DNA of 64,000 nucleotides from Acetivibrio mesophilus (GCF_004102745.1 NZ_RLII01000003.1:205564-269563), one strand, 5' to 3'. Shown: positions 1 through 10,260, numbered from the stretch's first letter. A program made the numbers and translations. Notes: a model not told the origin generated them from the letters alone.

Positions 1-853
1 TAGGCAGGTGCAGCTTATTAAATTCAAGCTCAACATTGCACATATCTGCAATCCTGACAGTATTGGAAATTGCTTCGGGAATATTTTTAAACATATTAAC
101 CATTTCGTCAGGAGACTTCACATAAAAATCGTCTGTGGAAAACCTCATTCGATCTTCATCATTAATATTCTTTCCGGTTTGGATGCAAAGAAGGATTTCA
201 TGGGCACGCGCATCCTCTCTTCTAAGATAATGGGCGTCATTGGTGGCAACAAGGGGTATTCCCGTTTCCTTGCTAAGCTTTATTATCTGCTGATTGACTA
301 TGTTTTGCTCCTCGATACCGTTTACCTGAAGCTCAAGATAAAAATTATCCTGTCCGAAGATACTGTTGAGCTTCAAGGCAATCTCCTTTGCCTTTTCATA
401 ATTATTGCTTAAAATCGCTTTGGGTATATCTCCCGAAAGACAAGCACTTGTGGCAATCAAACCTTCGCTGTACTTTTCTAAGACTTCCATGTCAACCCTA
501 GGCTTATAGTAAAACCCCTCGGTAAACCCTATAGACACAATTTCCATCAAATTCTTGTATCCCGTGTTGTTTTTTGCCAAAAGCACCATATGGCCTGGAT
601 CTGAATCCCAGCCTCCCTGCTTGTCAAATCTTGACCTTTTGGCAGTATATATTTCACAGCCAAGTATGGGTTTTACTCCATTATTGACAGCTTCCTTATA
701 AAAATCAATAACTCCATACATTACACCATGGTCAGTTATTGCTATACTGTCCATTCCCAGTTCTTTCGTACGCTTTATGAGGTGCTTTATTCTGTTTGCC
801 CCGTCAAGGAGACTGTACTCTGTATGGACATGAAGGTGTACAAACTTCTGCAA
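1..853 (-). CDS. dnaE: DNA polymerase III alpha subunit DnaE, N-terminal part (cut by window edge)
   Basis: Replicative DNA polymerase catalytic subunit; only about the first 284 residues lie in the window and the 3' part continues past base 1. The reverse-strand reading begins with FVHLHVHTEYSLLDG, the first metal-binding motif of the PHP domain, followed by DSIAITDHGVMYGVIDFY, LGCEIY and TNDAHYL, all typical of the DnaE PHP domain. Start: the frame is open back to about 890. A TTG at 853 gives the usual short N-terminus (MQKFVHLH) and has AAGAAGGGTGAT just upstream; the only in-frame ATG is at 874 and has no clear ribosome site. I prefer 853. The gene is followed in the other direction by a 0.3-kb gap with a repeat and a terminator. 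PolC, the second Gram-positive replicase, starts differently, so DnaE is the firm assignment. Confidence 0.93.
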   Translation of the reverse strand, partial: MQKFVHLHVHTEYSLLDGANRIKHLIKRTKELGMDSIAITDHGVMYGVIDFYKEAVNNGVKPILGCEIYTAKRSRFDKQGGWDSDPGHMVLLAKNNTGYKNLMEIVSIGFTEGFYYKPRVDMEVLEKYSEGLIATSACLSGDIPKAILSNNYEKAKEIALKLNSIFGQDNFYLELQVNGIEEQNIVNQQIIKLSKETGIPLVATNDAHYLRREDARAHEILLCIQTGKNINDEDRMRFSTDDFYVKSPDEMVNMFKNIPEAISNTVRIADMCNVELEFNKLHLP

Positions 854-1032
854 CCTTATCACCCTTCTTATCATTAGCTTTCGGCATACTAAAAAATATT
901 TTCATGAACATTCATGAAAACCTATGCCTTAAAACACAGTATAAACTTCACACATATATACACATATATATTAATTATTATAACACACAATAAGACAAGC
1001 TACACAAATTACTTCGTAAAATAATTAGGCCA

Positions 1033-1094
1033 AATAAAAGCTCTGGACATCGAGTCCCTTCACTTTTGCCTCTTTCATTTCATTCCAAGAGGCC
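1033..1094 (-). repeat. Dispersed ~65-bp intergenic repeat, copy A
   Basis: On the minus strand it reads GCCTCTTGGAATGAAATGAA then AGAGGC, AAAAGTGAAGGGACTCGATG and TCCAGAGCTTTTATTT. It shares nearly every base with the copies at 44935-44994 and 59704-59764, and its first half with 10261-10290. The GCCTCTT and AAGAGGC arms form a hairpin; AAAAG...CTTTT can enclose a second one. In one frame it encodes MKEAKVKGLDVQSFYLA followed by TAA (1078 to 1025), preceded by the conserved residues ASWNE. Confidence 0.75.
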
Positions 1095-1100
1095 AAAATC

Positions 1101-1149
1101 AAAAAATGTGCATACATCACCATAAAATCAACGGATGATGCATGCACAT
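1101..1149 (-). terminator. Terminator of the phosphohexomutase gene
   Basis: Arms ATGTGCAT (1106-1113) and ATGCACAT (1142-1149), extended by CATC/GATG pairs, followed on the minus strand by six T residues. It lies just downstream of the pgm stop at 1187. Confidence 0.7.
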
Positions 1150-1186
1150 TTATCAGTCATGTAAAAATATGCGATATATTTTACAA

Positions 1187-2923
1187 TCAGTCTTTAAGAA
1201 GCGGTTCTATCACTGAAAGTACATTATCCTGCAGATGTTTGAGTTTTTCCTTTGCAGCTCCCATACTGCTTTCTGTAGCACCGTAATAAATCTTTATTTT
1301 TGGTTCGGTACCGGAAGGTCTTATACAGAACCATGCTTTATCCTTCAATTCATAATACAATACATCCGACTGAACAAGGGTTAGTTTCTCCCTTGCACCT
1401 GTTGCCACCTTATACCGCTCACTTGTTAGGTAGTCTCTCACCGCAACAGCTTCATATTCTCCAAACTTCACAACCTGCTTTTCTCTGAGGTTTGTTAAAG
1501 CCGACTTAATTTTTTCTACTCCATCTTTTCCCTTAAGAGTAAATGAAGTAATTCCTTCAAGGGTATATCCGTATTTTTCAAGTATTTCTATCAATCCATC
1601 ATAAAGAGTCAAGCCCCTTGATTTGTAATAAGCTGCCATTTCAGCAATAAGCATAGAGGCAACAACAGCATCCTTGTCTCTCGCAAAGGTTCCTGCAAGG
1701 TATCCATAGCTTTCTTCAAAGCCAAACAGATACTTCTTGTCTCCAAACTCATCCAACTGCTTAATTTTCTCACCTATGAACTTGAAACCTGTCAAAACTT
1801 CTACGAGCTCTATGTTGTAAGCCTCAGCAATAATTCTGGCAAGCTCTGTTGTAACTATTGTCTTTACAACAAAGCCATTGCTTGGCAACTCTCCTCTTTG
1901 CTTCTTTTGAGATAATATGTACTCGAGCAGCAAGCAACCAGTCTGGTTACCCGTCAGAGCTACATATTCCCCTTCTTTGTTCCTTACGACAATACCCACC
2001 CTGTCGCTGTCAGGGTCAGTACCTATAATAAGGTCTACATTCTCCTTTTCTGCCAGCTCAATGGCAATCTTAAATGCTTCCTTCTCCTCCGGATTAGGTG
2101 ACTTTACTGTGGAGAATTCGCTATCCGGCAGCTCCTGTTCTTTGACCACGAGCACATTCTTAAATCCTATTTCGTCAAGTATTCTTCTTACAGGCTTGTT
2201 ACCCGATCCATGCAAAGGAGTGTATACAATTTTGAAGGTACTTCCTATTTCTGCAGCCAGTTCAGGGTTTACAGAAAGAGTTTTCAGTTTTGCAATATAC
2301 TCATCGTCGACTTCCTTGCCTATTATTTTGAGCAAGCCCTTCTCTATTGCTTCGTCCTTTTCCATGATCCTGATTTTCGTCATATCCTCAATCTTGCTTA
2401 TGTATGATATAACTTCGTTTGATGCTTCAACAGGAAGCTGTCCCCCATCTTCTCCATATACTTTGTATCCATTGTACTCTTTTGGATTATGACTTGCTGT
2501 AACAACTATACCGGCCGCTGCTTTCAAATGCCTAACTGCAAACGAAAGCTCCGGTGTCGGTCTTAATTCGTCAAAAAGGAACGCTTTTATACCGTTTCCT
2601 GCAAAAACCTTTGCTGCTTCCAAAGCAAATTCCGGTGATTTGTAACGGGAATCATAAGCAATTGCTATTCCTCTCTCTTGCAGTCCCATGCTGTTTATAT
2701 AATCCGCCAGTCCTTGAGAAGCTTTCCTGACGGTATAAATATTCATCCTATTGGTTCCGGCACCTATAATTCCTCTAAGTCCACCGGTACCAAATTCCAA
2801 ATCCTTATAGAATCTTTCTTCAATTTCCTTTGGATTATCTTTAATACTTAAAAGCTCTTCTTTGGTCTCGGTATCAAAGTAATCATTTTCCAACCAAAAT
2901 TTATAAAGTTCGCTGCTTTGCAT
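1187..2923 (-). CDS. pgcA: Phospho-sugar mutase (phosphoglucomutase/phosphomannomutase family)
   Basis: 578-residue cytosolic alpha-D-phosphohexomutase interconverting glucose-1-P and glucose-6-P (possibly mannose phosphates too). The four family signatures are present in order: the phosphoserine loop GIVVTASHNPKEYNGYKVYG near residues 137-156, the metal-binding loop GTDPDSDRVG near 302, the sugar-binding FGFEESYGY near 400, and the phosphate-binding RPSGTEPKIKIYYG near 538. Length fits the long PgcA/PGM2-like group of Firmicutes. The start has AGAGGGAGAG seven bases upstream of the ATG. In a cellodextrin-using clostridium it would channel glucose-1-P from phosphorolysis into glycolysis or glycogen (compare glgA at 34683). 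The exact sugar preference cannot be read from sequence. Confidence 0.93.
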   Translation of the reverse strand: MQSSELYKFWLENDYFDTETKEELLSIKDNPKEIEERFYKDLEFGTGGLRGIIGAGTNRMNIYTVRKASQGLADYINSMGLQERGIAIAYDSRYKSPEFALEAAKVFAGNGIKAFLFDELRPTPELSFAVRHLKAAAGIVVTASHNPKEYNGYKVYGEDGGQLPVEASNEVISYISKIEDMTKIRIMEKDEAIEKGLLKIIGKEVDDEYIAKLKTLSVNPELAAEIGSTFKIVYTPLHGSGNKPVRRILDEIGFKNVLVVKEQELPDSEFSTVKSPNPEEKEAFKIAIELAEKENVDLIIGTDPDSDRVGIVVRNKEGEYVALTGNQTGCLLLEYILSQKKQRGELPSNGFVVKTIVTTELARIIAEAYNIELVEVLTGFKFIGEKIKQLDEFGDKKYLFGFEESYGYLAGTFARDKDAVVASMLIAEMAAYYKSRGLTLYDGLIEILEKYGYTLEGITSFTLKGKDGVEKIKSALTNLREKQVVKFGEYEAVAVRDYLTSERYKVATGAREKLTLVQSDVLYYELKDKAWFCIRPSGTEPKIKIYYGATESSMGAAKEKLKHLQDNVLSVIEPLLKD

Positions 2924-3092
2924 ATATTTCTCTCCCTCTATTAAAAACTGACTAAAATTAGATTTCTCCTAAAAGTATTTTTCTCATTCCCTAGTATAAC
3001 ATATTTTATCCATATTACAACATATATATTATGCAAAAAATAATGCGCTACTTTGTCAAGATTGTTCCATATTTAAAATAAAAAATATTATT

Positions 3093-3136
3093 AAAAGGCC
3101 AGGAAGGGATGAAAAACCAATCCTTTCCGAGCCTTT
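3093..3136 (-). terminator. Terminator of the large SLH protein gene
   Basis: Minus-strand stem AAAGGC..GGAAAGGAT against ATCCCTTCC..GCCTTT, followed by TTAATAATATTTTTTATTTT. It begins about 20 bases after the stop at 3155. Confidence 0.75.
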
Positions 3137-3154
3137 GTCAAATTAGTACATTTG

Positions 3155-6100
3155 CTATTTTACTACTTCTAAAAACCTATGAAGCATTGCTGCAACTTCC
3201 GCTCTTGTCGCCGTGCCTTTTGGATCAAAAAGGTTACCGGGTTTACCATTTATTATCCCCTGCGCCGTAAGCACATTAACAGGATTTTTTGCATAATCAC
3301 TGATATCGTCCCAATCCGAAAATTCTCTATCTGCCACAATATCAGGTGGGATTTTACCACTGAATTGCTCATAACGATATAGAATAGTCGCCATTTGTTC
3401 ACGGGTTATATCAGAGTTAGGAGCAAACAGACCATCACCCATGCCGCTTACAATGCCGTTTTGTGCTGCCCAAGCGACCGCCTCACTATACCATTGTCCA
3501 CTTGGAACATCTTCAAACGGATTATTACCTAAAACAGGACTTCCTTCTAACCGCCAGAGCACCGTTACTAGCATTGCGCGAGTCATTCTGTTATTAGGCT
3601 CAAAGGTTGTAGCAGATGTACCACTAAACAATCCATTTTGGACAACATATTCTACATCACTATAGAACCAGTCGGAGGTCTTAACATCCTCAAACGGATT
3701 TACCCACTCAATTGGAGGTGTCGGCATTACCGTATCTTCTGTCCACTTAGCATAAATAGTTATATCAGATTTTACACCGGCATCAAAGTCATACTCTTTT
3801 GTCAATTCCTTATCCAAATACCATCCTGCAAAAGTAAATCCGTCTTTTTTCGGTGCGGTGGGTTGTGTTGCTTTTCCATTTTGTGAAATGCGCTGGCTGT
3901 CAACCTTGCTACCTCCATTAGTCTCAAAAGTTACGATGCAGGTGGTTGTGTTGCTACCAGTGCTACCTCTACCACTACTACCACTACTGCCACTGCCACC
4001 ACTACCACTTCCACCACTACCACTATCACCATTACCAGTTGACTCAAAATTTGCAGTTATAGTAGTAGCATTTGATGGCATAGCAAACGTAGTGGTTTCA
4101 CTGTTTTCATCCTCGAAGGAGCCACCGTCCGAAGAAGTCCAATTTTTAAACTTATACCCACTATTGGCTTGTGCAGAAATATTTATACTCTGTCCGGCAA
4201 AATATTCCCCTGTCGCTCCGGTTATAATAGAACCGCCAGTACCCGCGTTTATTGTTAACTGATATTTTGTATCGCCATCATATACGGTTACAATAGCTTC
4301 ATCAACAAATTCCCCATCATAACTTGTTGCTATTACTTTTGTTTGCCCAACGCTCCTTGCAGTAACTTTACCTTCGCTGTCAACATATGCAATATCTGCG
4401 TTTTCCACTTCCCACATAACATCTTTATACGTAGCATCTTGCGGAGCTATAGAAGCGGAAAGCTGAGCAGTTTCATATGTTTCTCCACTAATAGTAAGTT
4501 CAACGTTTCTTCTGTCGAGGGATAATCCTGTAACAGGCTCAATAGCAATTTCCTCTATTTCTGCCGTTCCGATGTTTTCCTCAACTGCAGGATAAACAAT
4601 AATAAGGTCTGTTGTATCGCCGTTTAAATTCGGTTCAAGGGTATTTATATTGAAGAAATAAGACTTTCTGCCCTCTTCTCCAAAGTCTATCTGAGTAGCA
4701 TCAATAGTGTAAACATAAACATAATCCTGTTCATCATCCAACGCCCCAAGATTTTTCACGTCTAATACGATGCCATCCAATGAATCCTCAACAACACTAA
4801 TCGCAACATTGGCTGGTGTTTTCGACTCATTCTTTATATGAGCATTTACAATTATAGTGTTCTCATCAATTTGATATTGTGACAATGATACCGAGACATC
4901 AACAAGTCCTATTTTAATAATTTCACTATTATTAGTTAAATCACTTTCGTCTTCGGATTCAACAAATACCGTTACATCTGTAACAGAATCTACATTAGAA
5001 GTGTCAATATTTTCTGTAAATTCGACTGTTGCTCCCGGTTCAATTTTACAATCAACAAATTTATCAGTGTAGACATTGTCGCCTGCATAAATTTTCACAT
5101 TCACTCTTTCAACCGTATTTTCGCCCAAATTTGTGACCGAATAATTGATTGGCAGAGAATCCCCAGATTTATTATGCTCGTCAGCATATACTGATTCTAA
5201 CGCAATATCCGTTTTGGTGTTGATATTGGCAAACACAAGCGAATACATATCACTGTCTTTTTTCAAGTTATTCATAATGACTTGCCAATTCCCACTATCG
5301 AGCAAACAAACGTCCATATATTGAATGATACTGTCATCAAGCGTCAACAATGTAATTGGAGCACTCCAGCTATTACCTGATAATACTGAGGCCTTTACAC
5401 TGTAAATACCATTTGTTACATCTATCCAAACGATAGCGGACTTATCTTTGTTCTTTACAAGTTTATATGAGGACGAAATAACTTTTGCATCGCCGGCAGT
5501 AATTCTCGTTGTCGAGTTATCCGTCGAATCATACTCATAGATTGCGCCCTCTAATTGCCAATAAAATCTCTCATTGTTGAATTTAAGAGCACTAGCAGAA
5601 ACAGAATCTGATAAATTCTTTGTGCCATCATCGTCGATGTAAATAACCTCAGCTGTTTCGCTGTCAAATCCAACTGAAGCTATAACAGCCAATTTATTAT
5701 TTACATATCCAGTTGCTATGTCTGAGATATAATCCTTTGTTTCATACAACTTAGCCGGAGTATCAAAGTTTTCGCTTATCAAAGAAGATTTCATAACAGA
5801 ATACTCCCCTGAAGTTCCCAAAGGATCGCTTTCGCTATTGCTAACCCAAACAACAGAAACTTCATCATCCTTCACTGCTAATGTTGGATACATATCCAAA
5901 ACAGCATTGTCAGTAACAAATTGTTGCTGTTCAAAAGAATTATTGTCCTTGTTCCATTTCGCATAGCAAATTTCCGAGTTCTCCGCTACTTCCGCCAATA
6001 AATCCTCCGCTGTAACTTTTGTCACCTTGCTCTTTTGTTTCTGCCAAACAACATAAAGTTCATCATTTACTACTATGTGATTAAAGAACATATCTGCGGT

Positions 6101-8821
6101 ATCGCTTGCCCACACAGGTTCCGGCTCACTCCATACATTGTTTTCACAAACAGAATACATAAGTACTATATTGTCGCCTGTAGCTCTTGTGGAATCGTCT
6201 GCATGGAAAAGCATTACCATTTTATCCTCAACTTTGGATATTTGCGGCATCGAGTTCGGCATAATCCAGTCTTGCAAAGATATAATGTCAACTTCATCAA
6301 CTATTCGAAATAATTTTGCGTTTCGGCCATTATTCCACATAGTCGTTTTTTGGTTATAATCACGGGATGTTATCAATAGCTCAGGTTGCAAATATTCATA
6401 TTCATTACCAAACAAGGAAAATGCTCTAGCTTTATTAGCGTTTGGCCAAAGTTGCCAATTTCCTTTGGCGAACTTCCATTTAAAGTCTATAACAAAAAGC
6501 ACCTTAATACTAACTGCACCATATGCTTCTATAGCACCCGCCCAATTGGGTACTATTTCCATTTCTAATTCTGCGCCTCCTTCAAGACCAACAGTCGCAA
6601 CACCACGGACGCCAACACCACCGCCTGCTGATATCGATGGAAGTGTTATCTTTATTGAACCTCCCAACTTAAAGCCTAGACCTTCATCTGCTGTATAGAA
6701 AGTAAAGTCACCTTGGAATTTGGCTCCAGCCCCTATTTTAAGTTCAAAATATACAGGAACAGGACCAGCGGCAAATGTTTTTCCAATATTAAATTCCGCA
6801 CCGCCGTCAACAATGATTCCACCGCTACCATTTACTATTTTACCATTTTTATCGAGTTTTACCTCCAAAAATCCGCATACTTGCACATTAAAAGAAACAC
6901 TGCTTTTCCACGGCGTTTTTGCCAATTTATCCTTCCTATCATTAAACAATTTTGATCTATCACCAAGACGTTCTTTAGCGTTTTGTATATCTTTTTTGAG
7001 ATTGCTCCATTCTTTTTTATTATCTTCACTTTTTCCATTCAAAAGCCCTTTGGTGTACTCGCCTGAAGCAAAGCCAACGACACCCTTGATTGTATATCCG
7101 TCAGCATCTTCTGAAATACTTATCTCAACAGGAACTTCCGCGCCCTCTACAGATAAATCAATAGGGAACAATTTTTTGAAGTCATCGTTAGGGGCGCTTG
7201 CATTGCTGTCTCCACCTAATTTCAATTTACTAATTTTGCTAATGTTATAGGCATTATTAAATTGATTTGAAACATTATTCTTTTTATTGATTGCAAGGTT
7301 GATAACAATCGGCTCTGATTCTATTCCTCCATTGGAAACCATTTTCAATTTTACTGGCACTCCGGGATTTAATGATTTGCCCGGTGCAAACGCAAAGTAT
7401 CCAGTGGAACTTGAAATTGATTTCCCGGCAGCCCCTCCTGCTACACTATCTTGATAAATAATGTATTTACCGCCTAAATGTGAGCCCCAAACTCCATCCA
7501 CTTTTAAATTGAGCATTGTGGAATCACCTTCGGTAAATTGCCTTGTTTGAGTTCTTAAGTCGTAATACAGCTTAGTGTCAGCAACCATAGATATATAAGG
7601 ACGTCCGTCATTTTTAATCGGCTCCATAAATATCATACGGGAGGTTCTTTGTTTTAGATCGTAATACTGCTTGTTGGTTCTGTATCCTTCAGCAGTAACT
7701 GTAACCGTGTTAACACCAAAAGCATCAGTATACGTGACCATTCCATTAGCATCAGTAGTGTACTTTTTCGTTCCGACTGATACAGTTGCATTTTCTATTG
7801 GAGGATTATTTGGTGCCTGTTTATCACCTACTACAATGTAATGACCATTTTTGTTCATATAATATTGTTTAAGTGCGTTCAAATCATTTACATCGATGCT
7901 ACTTACGCGAATAGCATAGCGGAACATATCATCCATTGCTTTCTGAGCAAAATAGCCAATAGGCCCATATGAACCACTTTTTCCTGCCCTATCATATGTA
8001 AATTCCCAAGTAAGCCCTGATGCTATAACTCGACCTTTTCCTAGCGGATATTCAACTAATGTTGGGCGATTTGTATCATCTTCTCTCAAAATTACTTTAC
8101 TACCTACCGGCAGTGATTCTTCATCAAAAGAAACATGGCTACAATACGACCCGGTCAAATCTCCGTCCAATAAAGCTGTGTTATCAGATAATGATCCAGT
8201 CACAATAGGGTGATTATAATCTGCAATATGATTTTTTACCACATAGTGTGTTTGTTTAGTTACATCGCCAGGCAGTTTCTCAATCAAAGAACCGTTTGAC
8301 CAACCTGCATCACAAGCGCCGAAAACAATAACGCCTCCAATACTTGCAAACAACTCCATATATTCTTTAAACATGCTATAATTTTCATATGTAGCAAAAG
8401 GTTGGTCATTCGCAAAAACAATTACGCCATACTCGGATAGATCCACAGATAAAAATTGGGATGTTGTAACCTTCTGATATTGGGTTAATGACCCTAATAC
8501 CACTTGATTTGCTGTTGAACTCCACGGGAGAACATCTTCGACCAATAAAACCTTTTTTGAAGATTCTTCCGCAAATAGTCGAACGGCTTTTTGCATAAGC
8601 GTATTTTGAGGGACATATCCCTCGGGAGCTTCATTTGATGCTATCGATGTAACATCCGTTTGGGTTATTTCGTCAACGATGGCCTCAAGCTGTTCTTCTT
8701 CCAGCCAAATCTCGCTTTCATCAAAAGAATTTGTGTTTGCAAAAGTGGCTGTTGGAAGCAACGCTAAAAACATACATAAAGTTAGAATTGTTGCCACTAT
8801 GCGTTGTGTTTTAAATTTCAT
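3155..8821 (-). CDS. Very large secreted S-layer-anchored protein (GATase-like fold, Big_2, InlB repeats, three SLH)
   Basis: 1888 residues. Order: signal peptide 1-28 (ends PTATFA-N); a class-I-glutamine-amidotransferase/ThuA-like domain about 92-310 (KVLLVEDVLPWS, YGVIVFANDQ, GGVIVFGACDAG, KGRVIASGLTWEF); a carboxypeptidase-regulatory-like beta domain about 340-400; a long unrecognised middle (400-1200) with glycine-rich beta-like stretches and tryptophan-containing repeats that could form a propeller (about 830-1180); a CARDB-like domain about 1205-1300; Big_2 about 1430-1515; a divergent InlB repeat 1518-1600; a Gly/Ser linker near 1602-1620; an InlB/Flg_new repeat 1623-1693 (GGWYLDKELT-type); three SLH repeats 1705-1888 that bind secondary wall polymer. 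The extracellular function is unknown; adhesion or polymer binding is plausible. No dockerin or cohesin is seen. AGGAGT precedes the ATG. The amidotransferase-like call is fold-level only, as I see no catalytic Cys-His pair. Confidence 0.85.
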   Translation of the reverse strand: MKFKTQRIVATILTLCMFLALLPTATFANTNSFDESEIWLEEEQLEAIVDEITQTDVTSIASNEAPEGYVPQNTLMQKAVRLFAEESSKKVLLVEDVLPWSSTANQVVLGSLTQYQKVTTSQFLSVDLSEYGVIVFANDQPFATYENYSMFKEYMELFASIGGVIVFGACDAGWSNGSLIEKLPGDVTKQTHYVVKNHIADYNHPIVTGSLSDNTALLDGDLTGSYCSHVSFDEESLPVGSKVILREDDTNRPTLVEYPLGKGRVIASGLTWEFTYDRAGKSGSYGPIGYFAQKAMDDMFRYAIRVSSIDVNDLNALKQYYMNKNGHYIVVGDKQAPNNPPIENATVSVGTKKYTTDANGMVTYTDAFGVNTVTVTAEGYRTNKQYYDLKQRTSRMIFMEPIKNDGRPYISMVADTKLYYDLRTQTRQFTEGDSTMLNLKVDGVWGSHLGGKYIIYQDSVAGGAAGKSISSSTGYFAFAPGKSLNPGVPVKLKMVSNGGIESEPIVINLAINKKNNVSNQFNNAYNISKISKLKLGGDSNASAPNDDFKKLFPIDLSVEGAEVPVEISISEDADGYTIKGVVGFASGEYTKGLLNGKSEDNKKEWSNLKKDIQNAKERLGDRSKLFNDRKDKLAKTPWKSSVSFNVQVCGFLEVKLDKNGKIVNGSGGIIVDGGAEFNIGKTFAAGPVPVYFELKIGAGAKFQGDFTFYTADEGLGFKLGGSIKITLPSISAGGGVGVRGVATVGLEGGAELEMEIVPNWAGAIEAYGAVSIKVLFVIDFKWKFAKGNWQLWPNANKARAFSLFGNEYEYLQPELLITSRDYNQKTTMWNNGRNAKLFRIVDEVDIISLQDWIMPNSMPQISKVEDKMVMLFHADDSTRATGDNIVLMYSVCENNVWSEPEPVWASDTADMFFNHIVVNDELYVVWQKQKSKVTKVTAEDLLAEVAENSEICYAKWNKDNNSFEQQQFVTDNAVLDMYPTLAVKDDEVSVVWVSNSESDPLGTSGEYSVMKSSLISENFDTPAKLYETKDYISDIATGYVNNKLAVIASVGFDSETAEVIYIDDDGTKNLSDSVSASALKFNNERFYWQLEGAIYEYDSTDNSTTRITAGDAKVISSSYKLVKNKDKSAIVWIDVTNGIYSVKASVLSGNSWSAPITLLTLDDSIIQYMDVCLLDSGNWQVIMNNLKKDSDMYSLVFANINTKTDIALESVYADEHNKSGDSLPINYSVTNLGENTVERVNVKIYAGDNVYTDKFVDCKIEPGATVEFTENIDTSNVDSVTDVTVFVESEDESDLTNNSEIIKIGLVDVSVSLSQYQIDENTIIVNAHIKNESKTPANVAISVVEDSLDGIVLDVKNLGALDDEQDYVYVYTIDATQIDFGEEGRKSYFFNINTLEPNLNGDTTDLIIVYPAVEENIGTAEIEEIAIEPVTGLSLDRRNVELTISGETYETAQLSASIAPQDATYKDVMWEVENADIAYVDSEGKVTARSVGQTKVIATSYDGEFVDEAIVTVYDGDTKYQLTINAGTGGSIITGATGEYFAGQSINISAQANSGYKFKNWTSSDGGSFEDENSETTTFAMPSNATTITANFESTGNGDSGSGGSGSGGSGSSGSSGRGSTGSNTTTCIVTFETNGGSKVDSQRISQNGKATQPTAPKKDGFTFAGWYLDKELTKEYDFDAGVKSDITIYAKWTEDTVMPTPPIEWVNPFEDVKTSDWFYSDVEYVVQNGLFSGTSATTFEPNNRMTRAMLVTVLWRLEGSPVLGNNPFEDVPSGQWYSEAVAWAAQNGIVSGMGDGLFAPNSDITREQMATILYRYEQFSGKIPPDIVADREFSDWDDISDYAKNPVNVLTAQGIINGKPGNLFDPKGTATRAEVAAMLHRFLEVVK

Positions 8822-8874
8822 TCTCTATCACTACTCCTTTAAAAATATGTATTTTAATGGCTTTACCAGTAAAA

Positions 8875-9522
8875 TCAGTTTTTTAATAATGCGTTAGGAT
8901 CATTGTTAAACAAAACTTCCTTTTCTTTGCTATAACCGTAAGAAATATTCGGTAGCTTATCTTGACAAACTTCAATAATTTTAGCGCAAGATAAAAAGCA
9001 AAAGTTATTAAAGACGCTTCCATCTCGAAAACCGACAATCAGTATATCTTTATTATTAGCAGAGGTAACACCTTGAGGCATTTTAGAATATATCCAAACT
9101 ACTTCCTCAGTTTTCCTTATTGTTGAACCATTCCTAGAGATAAATACGAACCAAGTAGGAGTAACGAATAAATGGAGTTTATACCTCTTATCTTCGAATT
9201 TTATAAGAAGATTATTCTTTAATTCAGAATCAATCGACGAAATAAACTCATCAGCATATCCCCTTTGTTGTAAAGCCTGCCAAACTTTGCTCTTTTTAAT
9301 ATTTACACTTTCCATTATTTTTTTTACTAAAAATATAGAAATAGTTACAGCAATTATAGCAAACAACGCAAGAACGACATTCCATTGAACTTTTGTATAA
9401 CCTTCTGCTGCCGGACTAAAAATCAGACAGCAAAAAATAATCGCAAGCATTATCAATACTCCTGCCAATTTAAAAATAATGCTGATACTACTTTCCCTTA
9501 TGGCTTTTTGGATTGTTTCCAT
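8875..9522 (-). CDS. Small two-TM membrane protein of unknown function
   Basis: About 215 residues. Two hydrophobic helices lie near residues 19-38 (LAGVLIMLAIIFCCLIF) and 48-67 (VVLALFAIIAVTISIFLV), followed by a soluble part of about 145 residues ending in charged sequence. The arrangement (two TM helices, then a PH-like beta-rich domain with FVTPTWFVFISRNG and a W-I-Y segment) resembles YcxB-like proteins, but I do not recognise the family firmly. I choose the ATG at 9522 (GAGG eight bases upstream) over a TTG one codon earlier. It lies about 50 bases upstream of the giant SLH gene on the same strand, so the two may be co-transcribed. Confidence 0.7.
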   Translation of the reverse strand: METIQKAIRESSISIIFKLAGVLIMLAIIFCCLIFSPAAEGYTKVQWNVVLALFAIIAVTISIFLVKKIMESVNIKKSKVWQALQQRGYADEFISSIDSELKNNLLIKFEDKRYKLHLFVTPTWFVFISRNGSTIRKTEEVVWIYSKMPQGVTSANNKDILIVGFRDGSVFNNFCFLSCAKIIEVCQDKLPNISYGYSKEKEVLFNNDPNALLKN

Positions 9523-10260
9523 CAATTCAACCTCATTCTTTCATATAGTAATTTTAATAACCCATATTTATTGATATCATCGCATTTCAGAAATTGATTT
9601 TTAGCTCACCCCTTAAAAACCACCAGAAATTCAAGCAATTACTAAAATCTTCGCATTCTTGAAACACCTCTAAGATCAAAGTGGATTGGCCTTTTTGACC
9701 AGACTACTTAATTTTAGACGCGTTGCAAATGCTAAGCTATTGAATGAATATCAAAGCCATCTGTTGAAAAAAATTCTACCATTGTATGAATTTGATAAGG
9801 ATACTGTTCTGCAGTATAAAGATGTGTATCAAAACTCTATTTGCTTGGGATTGACTATAAAGAAAAACATTATAACGAAGCTTAACATAAATGTCAGCCA
9901 TTTTCTTCTTTTAAAAAGATGTGTCACATCCTATTACTATCATGTTAATCCTAGCAAGAAATCGAACATTTTTCGCCATGCAATTTCCATTCATTCTAAC
10001 TAAGGTGGTTTATAAAGCAGTAATAATACTCTATTTTTGCATTTCAAAGTACAAATCATATGCAAGCAATATGAACGCTTACCCATTTAATTGCCTAATA
10101 TATAACAAATAAATCATAACAAAATTTGGGGCCGATGTCAATTTACTTGGTTAAAAATTATAGCTGAGGCATGAACTCCTTAATTGCAAAACTAAAATCC
10201 CCTCAATTTTTGTGCAAGTGAAATTTACTCTTACAAATTTAACATAATGTCCGGAATAAA

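Larger units (their letters stand above)
875..1186. other. Intergenic gap with dispersed repeat and terminator
   Basis: No convincing long gene. It holds copy A of the dispersed repeat (about 1033-1094) and the pgm terminator (1101-1149). The stretch 900-1010 is AT-rich with alternating cacatatata runs and probably includes the dnaE promoter, but I cannot pick one out clearly. Confidence 0.6.

Noticed and set aside
1917..2492. Long plus-strand frame across the phosphohexomutase gene
   Set aside because: Antisense shadow of a clearly conserved enzyme gene.
3945..4035. Short tandem repeat in the giant SLH gene (ACC ACT ACC type)
   Set aside because: It encodes the Gly/Ser linker in frame; ordinary linker codon repetition, not a CRISPR or regulatory array.
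9686..10003. 105-codon TTG-initiated frame in the gap after the small membrane protein gene
   Set aside because: No ribosome site, no recognisable motif, odd composition; best treated as noncoding or decayed.
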